A stretch of 64,000 nt of DNA from Pseudoselenomonas ruminantium (GTDB lineage: Bacteria > Bacillota > Negativicutes > Selenomonadales > Selenomonadaceae), in assembly GCA_015058575.1 (NCBI GenBank), contig SVBZ01000016.1:1-64000 (forward strand). Reading direction: 5' to 3'. Below, one piece after another: positions 46,518 through 55,668 of this stretch. Below the pieces are notes generated by a model, which saw only the letters and a program-made list of their open reading frames with translations, was not told the origin of the DNA and made no database searches. Both the position numbers and the translations under genes were made by a program. How positions within the stretch are numbered: position 1 is the first letter of the stretch; the number at the start of each line of letters is the position of its first letter.

Positions 46518-48045
46518 AATCACGGAAATCCGCAAAGCTGACGGCAGTAAAGAAAACTACGCCTATGACTTTGCAGGCAATATCATCGAAGCCGTGGACG
46601 GCAATGGCAATAAACGCATCTATGCATACGATGACAACAACCAGCTGAAAGCCATAACCTATCCAGATGGCAGTCAGGAGCAGTATCTTTTCACTGCCGA
46701 CGGAAAATTAATCCGATTCCAAGACCGAAATGGTATAACGAATGAGTACCAGTGGAATGTCTACGGCAGTCTTATCGAGCGCAAGGCAGGCAATCTGCGC
46801 AATAGCTATGAATATGCACCCAATGGGCAATTGACCGCCGCTATCTCCAATGGTATGGACTACCGCTACACCTACGACAAAGACGGTCTGCTGCTCGCCA
46901 AGAAAGCCAGCGGTAGGACACTGCTGGCCTATACCTACGATGAGCTGGGCCGTAAGATAAGTCAGATTGACATCACAGGCCGGCAAGTCAGATACCGATT
47001 TGACAAGTCAAATCAACTGGTTGACATTTGCGATGAATTTGACCAGTCAATTGTCCAATTTACCCGCGATGCCGATGGTGCCATCCAAAAGATAACCCAT
47101 GCCAACGGCATGTGGCAGGATATTGCCTATGATGCGGATAAGAATATAACGAGCCTGACGGTAGCCACGCCCGATAAGATTCTCGCCAAGAACACCTACC
47201 GCTACGACGGCAACGGCCAGCGCATCGAGAAAAGTGAGCTGGCGGGCAAGACCCTCTACACCTATGACAGCCTGAACCGTTTGCAGCAGGCAGAATATCC
47301 GACCTATACGGAGCGGTTCAGCTACGACCAAGCGGGGAATCGGCTGACTAGAACGGCGAAAGACATCGAGGAGCAGTATATCTACGATGTCAACAACCGA
47401 TTGACAAGTCAAATCGTCAACGGACAGGTGGAAAACTATCGCTACGATAACGCCGGTAATTTGCTACAAGACGGCAACAACATCTACGAATACGACGCGT
47501 TCCGCAGAACCAGCAAGGTAACGACGAAAGCTGGTATAACGCAAATAAACCGCTACGATGCCTTCGGTAATACAATAGAAGCGGAAGAACAGATTCCAAA
47601 CCGCTACCAATACACCGGCCAGCAGCTAGACCCGCTAACCTAGCAATACTACCTGCGCGCAAGCTTCTACAACCCAGCAATCGCCCGATTCACGCAGGAA
47701 GACGAGTACCACGGCGACGGGCTGAATCTCTATGCCTACTGCGCGAATGATTCTGTGGATTATTATGAGTAGTATGATTGGGATAGAAGATTTCAAAACA
47801 GACGTCAAAGAGGAGTAAAAAGATTTTGGAGAGGCGAGAAAAATAAAATCAATAATAATAAACCTATGGAAGGTCATCATAAGTATAATGCGGCAGATTA
47901 TCCTCATTTGGCAGATGATGAGAGAAATATATATCCAGTTACAAGAGAAGAACATCAATATCGATGGCATGGAGGAAAATGGACAAACGATACAAGTGGT
48001 AAGCCGCTTGATCCAGATTATCCAGAAGAAATTTTCAGGGAGTGA
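46518..48045 (+). pseudogene. Orphan Rhs C-terminal cassette (copy C) with two in-frame stops and an HNH-like tail
   Basis: Rhs core from about 46518; TAG at 47641-47643 where copies A/B have CAG; second TAG at 47770-47772; same frame then reads ...MEGHHKYNAADYPHLADDERNIYPVTREEHQYRWHGGKW... to TGA 48043-48045. Confidence 0.8.
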
Positions 48046-48050
48046 TATCA

Positions 48051-48646
48051 ATGTTGTTAGATGATTATATGAGGAGTTATGGAATTAAGAAAAGGAACAA
48101 TTGTGTACATTTTGATGATTGTATGCCTGATGAATTAAAAAAATATATACGGAATATGGAGGCGTTGAATTGCCGTTTGGAGAGATATTTGATTACAATA
48201 CAATGATGAAACTATCTAAAGAGCCTCCGTTTGTTGGGGAATGGTTGGCTTTTGGAAAAGATAAATTATTTTGTTTTTGGGTATGCAAAACTAATTGTAC
48301 AGAGGGGAAATTTTATACAACATGGGATCATGAAATGGAAAAGGAGATAGGAGAACCAGTCTTTGATAATATAGTTGATTTCTTTTATGAATGTGAAGAA
48401 GAATGGACTGATTTTGATAATCTTGATTCAAAATACGATGTGGTGTTAGTTAAATTCGGTAAGGGATTATCAGTGTTAGGAAGAATAAAAAAAGATTTAA
48501 ATCTTATCATATCGAGTAAGGATTTATTGATAAGATCTAAGAAGTTGCCATGTAGCTTGGGGGTTGTTTCATATGAAACAGTAAAAAGGTCGAAAGAACC
48601 GAAATATAATTATTTGAAAGAATATGTAAAGTTTAATAAAATTTAA
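48051..48646 (+). CDS. Immunity-type protein region (SUKH-like?), possibly frameshifted between 48051 frame and 48170 frame
   Basis: MLLDDYMRSYGIKKRNNCVHFDDCMPDELKKYIRNMEALN... (frame 48051) followed by PFGEIFDYNTMMKLSKEPPFVGEWLAFGKDKLFCFWV... (ORF 48170-48646). Confidence 0.45.
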
Positions 48647-48713
48647 CAACAGTGACAGCATGCTTAAGGTAGTCATCGGTACTGATAACAACAACCATCG
48701 AAAATCTAAGCAA

Positions 48714-48835
48714 ATTCCAAGACCGAAAAGGTATAACGAATGAGTATCAGTGGAATGTCTACGGCAGTCTTATCGAGCGCAAGGCAGGCAATCTGCGCAA
48801 TAGCTATGAATATGCGCCCAATGGGCAGCATCACA
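48714..48835 (+). pseudogene. Rhs core remnant (copy D)
   Basis: ccaagaccgaaaaggtataacgaatgagtatcagtggaatgtctacggcagtcttatcgagcgcaaggcaggcaatctgcgcaatagctatgaatatgcgcccaatgggcag matches about 40967-41080. Confidence 0.85.
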
Positions 48836-48838
48836 AGA

Positions 48839-49729
48839 TTAATTCGCTCCATTTTCGTTGTTGCGCCATTGATGCGGGGTTACGCCATAGTGTCGTTTGA
48901 AAAGCCGGGCGAAGTAGCCGCTATCGTTGAAGCCGTTCTCATAGGCTATCGCTTGGATGGGTGTGTTGCTGGATGTGAGCATTTGCGCTGCTTTTTCCAG
49001 ACGCAGCTGTTGAATGATTTGGCCAGGTGTTTTTTGATAGCGCTTCTTGAGTAATCGGATCACATAGGCGGGATGAAAGGAAAAGTGATCGGCAATGTCA
49101 TTTAGATGCAAGTCCTCCTGGTAATGGTCGTTCAAGAAGGCAAAGATTTCAGCGGCTGCATCGCGGGGCTGCTTGTCGAGACTGGATTCCCCGATATAGG
49201 TGAGCAGGGTGAAAAAAAGTTGTTGTAGTTTCAGTTGGGGAATCGTGTTATCTGAGAAGCGTTTGCTATTTTCCTTGCGGTCAATGCGTACTTGTGTGAT
49301 TTGTTCCATGATATCCAGCATATTCGGTTGAAGCTCTTCTAGTATCTTGCCATATTGTGGCAGTGAAATGTGGAAGGGCTTTTTTTCAAATTGTTGGGAA
49401 CTTTTTTGGATGATGTTGGAATCGCGTACGGGTGCATCTGTACAGGAAAAGGTTCCGGTGGTATAAAAATGCAGCCAATGGAAGATGGTTTCTGTGCGGC
49501 AGGGGGTAGTGCCGCGATGCAGCCGATTGGGAGGCAGGATAAGGAATTGGCCGGTTGTAACCGTGAATCGTTGGCTGTTTTCTTCCATAAATAATTCCCC
49601 TTGGTGGACATAGATAAGGTCAAAGGTATGGGGCAGGGTTCGCCGCAGGTGCCGGTCACCGATACGGAATGTGGACATACCGCCGACAATCAGGTAGGGA
49701 AGCGGCGGACAGGAGAATATTAGATACAT
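48839..49729 (-). CDS. AraC family transcriptional regulator
   Basis: C-terminal double HTH: LHLNDIADHFSFHPAYVIRLLKKRYQKTPGQIIQQLRLEKAAQML...AIAYENGFNDSGYFARLFKRHYGVTPHQWR. Confidence 0.9.
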   Translation of the reverse strand: MYLIFSCPPLPYLIVGGMSTFRIGDRHLRRTLPHTFDLIYVHQGELFMEENSQRFTVTTGQFLILPPNRLHRGTTPCRTETIFHWLHFYTTGTFSCTDAPVRDSNIIQKSSQQFEKKPFHISLPQYGKILEELQPNMLDIMEQITQVRIDRKENSKRFSDNTIPQLKLQQLFFTLLTYIGESSLDKQPRDAAAEIFAFLNDHYQEDLHLNDIADHFSFHPAYVIRLLKKRYQKTPGQIIQQLRLEKAAQMLTSSNTPIQAIAYENGFNDSGYFARLFKRHYGVTPHQWRNNENGAN

Positions 49730-49759
49730 TTGGAATTGCCTCCAGTGGTTAATTTTATC

Positions 49760-49782
49760 CGATAAATGAGAGCGATTTATCG
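49760..49782. promoter_or_regulatory. Palindromic operator candidate
   Basis: CGATAAAT-gagagcg-ATTTATCG, perfect 8-bp arms, in the divergent intergenic region. Confidence 0.5.
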
Positions 49783-49983
49783 AGTTTTTATGGTTTTGTC
49801 CGAATAATTATAGCATATTTTCTGCGGATTAGTCCAATTTTGTAGTATTTTGTCGGATAATATCGTCCTATAAATGGTGAACGGAATGTCTATTATCAGG
49901 GAGCAGATACGCTTATAATTAGGGCATAGATTTTAATGGACGCGTCAAAAAAATCAATTTAAAAATCAGAAGGAGGAGTTTTA

Positions 49984-51324
49984 ATGTCTGGAGAAAAGGT
50001 CGCGGAGAAAACAGAATTGCGCAGCCGGTTAAGTTATGCTCTTACGGATGGCTGCGGGAATTTGCTGTATTGCATCATTGGTTCCTTCCTGCTTTATTTT
50101 TACACGGATGTGTTTGGCTTGTCTGTTGCGGTAACTGGTACGTTGCTATTGGCTACCAGATTGCTGGATGCTGTTGATGCGCCTGTGTGGGGCTTTATCG
50201 TAGACCACACGAAGACGAAATATGGCCAAAGCAGACCATATTTCCTATGGTTGTGTGTGCCGTTTGCAGTATTTATGTGGCTGACCTTTACGACGCCGGA
50301 TTTAAGCGGGACTGCTAAGGTAGCGTATGCGGCGGTTACGTATATTGCGGCTGGTGTTATCTATACGGGAATTCAAACGGCAATCACTTCGATCCTGCCC
50401 AACTTGTCCCATAACTCGGAGGAACGGGTGGTACTTAACACCTTTCGCATGGTTGGTGGTAATGTAGGTGCCTTCATTTGCATGACCTTTACGCTGCCTT
50501 TGGTTGCTTACTTTGGCGGTGGCAATGATCAGCTGGGCTTTTCTATGACGCTGGCGTTCTTTGGTGTCATTGCGGCGGTGCTCTTGTTTGTGGCTTTTCG
50601 TAATTTGCGGGAAGTAAATGTAGAAAAGATTAAACGTATTCCCATAAAAGACAGCATTAAGGCGGTTAAGGGGAACTGGCCGTGGATGATTCTGGTATTG
50701 GCTAATCTCATTTTCTGGATTGCGCTTACGATCCGTCAGTCTACCGTGGTTTATTATTGTCAATATGTGCTGGGCGACAAGGGGATTGCCGCTATGATCA
50801 ATGGTTTTATGGTTATACAGGTACTGGGGATGCTTTCCATTCCGTTCCTGGTTCGTCATACCAGTAAGCATACTACCATGATTATCGGTTTTGTCCTTGC
50901 TATCGTGGGGCATATCGGTATGTACTTCGCGGGGGCAAATCTATCGGTGCTGATTCCTTTCTGGTGCATAAGCTGCATTGGCCAGGGGATTGCTTGCTCG
51001 ATGCCATTTGCCATGCTTTCCGATACTGTGGATTATGGGGAGTGGAAGACTGGCATCCGCGCCAGTGGTTTCCTGACGGCCATCGGCAGTGCTTTCTGCA
51101 TTAAGGCTGGTTCTGGCATCGGTGGTTTCATTCCTGCTATGATTATGGATGCCTTTGGCTATGTGCCGAATGCCGTTCAATCGGCAACGGCTTTGATGGG
51201 GATTCAGGTGGTATTTATCTGGCTGCCAGCGGCGATTTTTGCTATCGGCATTATCCCGATGTTATTTTACAGTCACTATGAAGCAAAGGAGGAAGAGGTC
51301 TTGGAAGCCCTCGCACAGCAATGA
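49984..51324 (+). CDS. GPH-family sugar:cation symporter (MelB-like MFS)
   Basis: LSYALTDGCGNLLYCIIGSFLLYFYTDVFGLS...DAVDAPVWGFIVDHTKTKYGQSRPYFLWLC. Confidence 0.88.
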   Translation: MSGEKVAEKTELRSRLSYALTDGCGNLLYCIIGSFLLYFYTDVFGLSVAVTGTLLLATRLLDAVDAPVWGFIVDHTKTKYGQSRPYFLWLCVPFAVFMWLTFTTPDLSGTAKVAYAAVTYIAAGVIYTGIQTAITSILPNLSHNSEERVVLNTFRMVGGNVGAFICMTFTLPLVAYFGGGNDQLGFSMTLAFFGVIAAVLLFVAFRNLREVNVEKIKRIPIKDSIKAVKGNWPWMILVLANLIFWIALTIRQSTVVYYCQYVLGDKGIAAMINGFMVIQVLGMLSIPFLVRHTSKHTTMIIGFVLAIVGHIGMYFAGANLSVLIPFWCISCIGQGIACSMPFAMLSDTVDYGEWKTGIRASGFLTAIGSAFCIKAGSGIGGFIPAMIMDAFGYVPNAVQSATALMGIQVVFIWLPAAIFAIGIIPMLFYSHYEAKEEEVLEALAQQ

Positions 51325-53315
51325 TGAAAACTTCAGCAGCGTTAAATCATACAATATCAGAGGATACTGCCCAGGTAAAAGTTACGGATAAGTTCTGGCT
51401 GAACTATATGGAACTTATCCGCACGGAAATGCTCCCTTATCAGTGGCGGGTGCTCAATGATTTAGAAGATATCGAGATTGCCAAAGAGCGGGATGCAGAT
51501 TATATTCCTTCGGAAAAAAGTCATGCAATCGAAAACTTTAAGATTGCCGCAGGACGCAGCCGGGGGCATCACTATGGGATGGTCTTTCAGGATAGTGATG
51601 TGTATAAATGGCTGGAAGCTGCTGCTTATACGCTGGCCAGAGTTCCGGAGGACAAAGAGCTTCGGGAGGCAGCAGACAGTGTGGTGGAGCTCATTGCCGC
51701 AGCGCAGGAGGAAGATGGCTATTTAGGCACGTATTTTACGGTGGAAGCACCGGAGCGCAAATTCAAGCGGCTGTACCAAAGTCATGAGCTTTATTGTGCC
51801 GGTCATTTCATTGAGGCAGCGGTGGCTTATCACAAGGCGACAGGCAACCAGCTGGTACTCGATACTGCCTGCCGGTTGGCCGATTGCCTGGATCGCCATT
51901 TTGGTCCGGAGGAGAGTAAGATTCATGGCTATGATGGCCATGAAGAGATTGAGCTGGCCTTGTTCCGTTTGTATGAAACTGTTGGGAATAAGCGTTATCT
52001 GGAACTAGGCCGGTATTTCCTCTACCAGCGGGGCAAGGACCCGGACTTCTTCCGCAAGCAGTGTCGGGCAGATGCGGATACCTCCGTGCTTATCGAGGGG
52101 ATGGAAGGTTTCAAGGATAGTTACTATCAGAATCATAAACCGATTCTGGAGCAGGAAACGGCAGAGGGGCATGCTGTAAGAGTAATGTACATGTGTACAG
52201 GTATGGCTATGCTGGCGCGGTTAAAAGGGGATACAAAAATGCGCCAGGCAGCCCGGCGACTGTGGAAGAATATTACGGAAAAGCGGATGTATATTACTGG
52301 AGCCGTGGGGTCAACCGTGATAGGAGAGGCATTTACTGCTGACTATGATTTGCCGAATGACTCTATGTATGGAGAAACCTGTGCCTCTGTGGGATTGATG
52401 TTCTTTGCGCATAATATGCTGAAGGACGAGGCTGGCCATGGCGCTTATGCTGATGTTATGGAACGGGCCTTGTATAATACCGTCCTTTCGGGGATGGCGT
52501 TGGATGGCAGGCACTTCTTTTATGTGAATCCCTTGGAGGTTGTACCGGAGCTTAGCCGTAAAGACCCAGGCAAGAGCCATATCAAGACTACGCGGCAGGC
52601 CTGGTTCGGCTGTGCTTGCTGTCCGCCGAATCTGGCACGGTTGATCAGTTCTTTGGATGCGTATATCTATTCGGTGACAGCGGATACCATCTATGTGGAT
52701 CTGTATGTGGGGTCTGAGGCAGAGCTGCCTTTGGCCGATAAGAAAGTAAGGCTGTCTATGACAAGTCAATTCCCCTGGCAGGGGAAGGTCGGCCTGACGG
52801 TGGAAACAGGCGGCAGATATGGGATTGCACTCCGGATACCATCATGGGCGAAAGGATATACGCTGTCAGTGAATGGTCAAGCAGTAAATGACGAAAAGCA
52901 TGATGGTTATGTGATTGTGCGGCGGAGCTGGCAGAAGGATGATCGGATTTGTCTGGAACTTCCGATGGAAGCAACTCTTTATCAGGCCGCACCGGAAGTC
53001 CGGGAAAACATCGGCAGGCTGGCCGTACAGAGAGGCCCGCTGGTATACTGTGCGGAATCCATAGATAATGGCGAAGGGCTGGAGCGTATCCGTCTGGTAG
53101 ATGGTATGGCATTTACCTATGAGTATACAGACAGTTTGTTCCAGGGAGCAGGCGTACTTCGCACGGATGCCGTAAGGGAGGCAAAGGGGCATACCTTGTA
53201 TAAGCGCTATGGCGAGCCCAGTGTCCTGCATAGGCAGGAACTTACCTTGATTCCCTATTATTGCTGGGGGAACCGCGGGGAAAATGAGATGATGGTCTGG
53301 CTGTATCATAAATGA
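51321..53315 (+). CDS. GH127 beta-L-arabinofuranosidase family protein
   Basis: KFWLNYMELIRTEMLPYQWRVLND...SRGHHYGMVFQDSDVYKWLEAAAY; WFGCACCPPNLARLISSLDAYIYS. Confidence 0.88.
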   Translation: MMKTSAALNHTISEDTAQVKVTDKFWLNYMELIRTEMLPYQWRVLNDLEDIEIAKERDADYIPSEKSHAIENFKIAAGRSRGHHYGMVFQDSDVYKWLEAAAYTLARVPEDKELREAADSVVELIAAAQEEDGYLGTYFTVEAPERKFKRLYQSHELYCAGHFIEAAVAYHKATGNQLVLDTACRLADCLDRHFGPEESKIHGYDGHEEIELALFRLYETVGNKRYLELGRYFLYQRGKDPDFFRKQCRADADTSVLIEGMEGFKDSYYQNHKPILEQETAEGHAVRVMYMCTGMAMLARLKGDTKMRQAARRLWKNITEKRMYITGAVGSTVIGEAFTADYDLPNDSMYGETCASVGLMFFAHNMLKDEAGHGAYADVMERALYNTVLSGMALDGRHFFYVNPLEVVPELSRKDPGKSHIKTTRQAWFGCACCPPNLARLISSLDAYIYSVTADTIYVDLYVGSEAELPLADKKVRLSMTSQFPWQGKVGLTVETGGRYGIALRIPSWAKGYTLSVNGQAVNDEKHDGYVIVRRSWQKDDRICLELPMEATLYQAAPEVRENIGRLAVQRGPLVYCAESIDNGEGLERIRLVDGMAFTYEYTDSLFQGAGVLRTDAVREAKGHTLYKRYGEPSVLHRQELTLIPYYCWGNRGENEMMVWLYHK

Positions 53316-53424
53316 GAGGTTTCTGGCGCGGAATGTTGGTGGATTTTACCTTGGTTTTGTGCTAAACTGTAAACAGTGTTTCTCTGGAAGGGGTATATTG
53401 TTTACATGGGGTGAGGTAATCGTT

Positions 53425-54612
53425 ATGATCAATCAGAAAATGTATGAACTTGGGACGAAGAAGTCGACAATCCGTACGATCTTTGAGTTTGGCCGTAAGC
53501 GGGCGGCTGAGGTCGGCGAGGAGAATGTCTATGATTTCAGCTTGGGCAATCCGAATGTGCCGACGCCGGAGTTCATCAAGGCGGCAGCTGTCGATGTGCT
53601 GACGAATATGGAGCCGAGTGCGGTGCATGGCTATACGGTGGCGCCGGGCGCACCGCAGACGCGCGCGGCATTGGCCGAGAGTGTCAATAAGCGCTTCGGT
53701 ACGAATTTTGCGGCGAAGAATTTCTTTATGACGGCAGGAGCCGCTGCGGCAATAACGATTTGCTTCAAGGCATTGGCGCAGCCGGAAGATGAATTCATTA
53801 CCTTTGCGCCATTTTTCCCTGAGTATCGTGCGTTTGTCGAGTCGGTGGGCGGTAAGCTCGTAGTCGTGCCGGCACAGCCTGCTGACTGGCAGATTGATTT
53901 TGCGGCGTTTGAGAAGCTTGTGACGAATCATACGAAGGCGGTCATCGTCAACTCGCCCAATAACCCGAGTGGTGCTGTGTATTCAGAGGAAACGATCCAA
54001 AAGCTTGCGGATATCCTGCGCCGCAAGGAAGAGGAATTCCATCATCCCATTTTTATCATTTCCGATGAGCCGTACCGTGAGATTGCCTTTGAGGGCTATA
54101 CGGTTCCCTATGTGCCGAAGTTCTATGACAATACGCTGGTCTGCTATTCGTACAGCAAGTCCTTCTCACTGCCAGGCGAGCGTATCGGCTACATCGTCGT
54201 GCCCGATGAGGTGGCTGATTTTGGCAAGGTATACGGTTCGATTGCCGGCGCTGCCCGCGTGCTCACGCATGTCAACGCACCGTCGCTTTGGCAGCTGGTC
54301 ATTGGCCGTTGTGCCGATATGCCATCGGATATTTCTACCTATGTCAAGAATGGTCAGCTGCTCTATCAGGGGCTCATCGATGCCGGCTTTGAATGCGTCA
54401 AACCCCAGGGCGCATTCTATCTTTTCCCGAAATGCTTGGAGGAGGATGACTACGCATTCTGTGAGCGGGCGAAAAAGTATGACTTGCTGCTCGTGCCGGG
54501 GACAGATTTCGGCTGTCCGGGCTATTTCCGCGCCGCATATTGTATCAAGACCGAAACGATTGAAAAATCGCTGCCTTTGTTCAAGAAGCTGGCAGACGAA
54601 TATAAGGAGTAA
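53425..54612 (+). CDS. Class I/II PLP-dependent aminotransferase
   Basis: FSLGNPNVPTPEFIK...VNSPNNPSGAVYS...ISDEPYREIAF...CYSYSKSFSLPGERIGYIV. Confidence 0.92.
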   Translation: MINQKMYELGTKKSTIRTIFEFGRKRAAEVGEENVYDFSLGNPNVPTPEFIKAAAVDVLTNMEPSAVHGYTVAPGAPQTRAALAESVNKRFGTNFAAKNFFMTAGAAAAITICFKALAQPEDEFITFAPFFPEYRAFVESVGGKLVVVPAQPADWQIDFAAFEKLVTNHTKAVIVNSPNNPSGAVYSEETIQKLADILRRKEEEFHHPIFIISDEPYREIAFEGYTVPYVPKFYDNTLVCYSYSKSFSLPGERIGYIVVPDEVADFGKVYGSIAGAARVLTHVNAPSLWQLVIGRCADMPSDISTYVKNGQLLYQGLIDAGFECVKPQGAFYLFPKCLEEDDYAFCERAKKYDLLLVPGTDFGCPGYFRAAYCIKTETIEKSLPLFKKLADEYKE

Positions 54613-54628
54613 ACTGTTTGGATGCAGG

Positions 54629-54662
54629 TTGACCCGTCAGATTTTGACGGGTCATTTTCTTT
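54629..54662 (+). terminator. Hairpin terminator
   Basis: gttgacccgtcagattttgacgggtcattttctttg. Confidence 0.7.
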
Positions 54663-54889
54663 GCGAATTAAAAATATATTTGCCGTGTATTAACAGGATT
54701 TGACTTTTCAAGGCGAATATACATGTTAGAATTGTTTGAAAAAGTCACAAAACCAAAGGATCGTTTATTGTGCCGAAGGAGACGGCTGGTATGGGCTTCG
54801 GAGGCAAGTGAGCTTCACCGGCGGCTATAGCGGGCTGCATCATGAGCCTGGCACAGCGGCCGCTGCCAGCGGGAAAGGATGAAGATGAT

Positions 54890-55277
54890 GACAACTGAGG
54901 CGTATGGGCAGATTCCTGACTCAGTCCTGCGTGGGCTTTTGGGAAGCCTGGGCGACGGGCTTTACGGATCGAGGCCGACTATGTTTATATGCGTACGGTG
55001 TTCTCGGCGGCGCAGGTAGGGCTTTGTGTACTCAATGACAAGGGGGCTATCGTCGATATCAATGATGCCGGCCTTGAAACCATGGAAACCACTGTACGAA
55101 GCGGATGGAGAAGATGAAGAGAGCCTCGAGCGGTCGGTGTTCATCAATGAGAGCTGGAATGAGGAAAAAGTGCAGGGTGCGCAGTCAAAGGCGGTCGAAA
55201 CGGATAGCAGCGATATTGCGAGCCTGCTGGCCTACTGCGAGCAGCGTCTCGATGACGAGGGAGGGGATGCATCATGA
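54890..55277 (+). pseudogene. Decayed PAS-containing signalling gene remnant
   Basis: MTTEAYGQIPDSVLRGLLGSLGDG continues in another frame as LRIEADYVYMRTVFSAAQVGLCVLNDKGAIVDINDAGLETM, then another frame. Confidence 0.55.
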
Positions 55278-55471
55278 AAATATTGATTGCAGAGGATGAC
55301 CGGCTGAGCCGGGTTTTCCTGAAAAAGTTCATGGGCAATTACGGCAGCTGTGATGTGGCTGTCGATGGGATGGAAGCGCTGGAGCTTGGCTGTGATGCCT
55401 ATGCGGCCAAGCCCATCGATACCGATAAGGTGACCTTGGTCTTGAAGAACCTGGGATTATTGAAGGAATAG
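55274..55471 (+). pseudogene. Response-regulator receiver domain with internal deletion
   Basis: MKILIAEDDRLSRVFLKKFMGNYGSCDVAVDGMEALEL joined directly to GCDAYAAKPIDTDKVTLVLKNLGLLKE; segment carrying the phospho-acceptor Asp is missing. Confidence 0.75.
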
Positions 55472-55478
55472 GGATTTT

Positions 55479-55512
55479 TAAAGAGCTTTTCTTTGCGGAA
55501 AGGCTCTTTTTC
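55479..55512 (+). terminator. Hairpin terminator
   Basis: aaagagcttttctttgcggaaaggctctttttc. Confidence 0.75.
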
Positions 55513-55668
55513 ACTGGATAATGCCTTGGGGCTATGATAAAATAATATTATCTTGAATTGTGCCGCAAATGAGAATCCGATAGACAATAGATAAGCGATT
55601 CCGGGCACAACGGAAATAAACTGAATGAAGCTATTGCAAGTTGGGGTAGCGTGTATGGGGGACTATTG

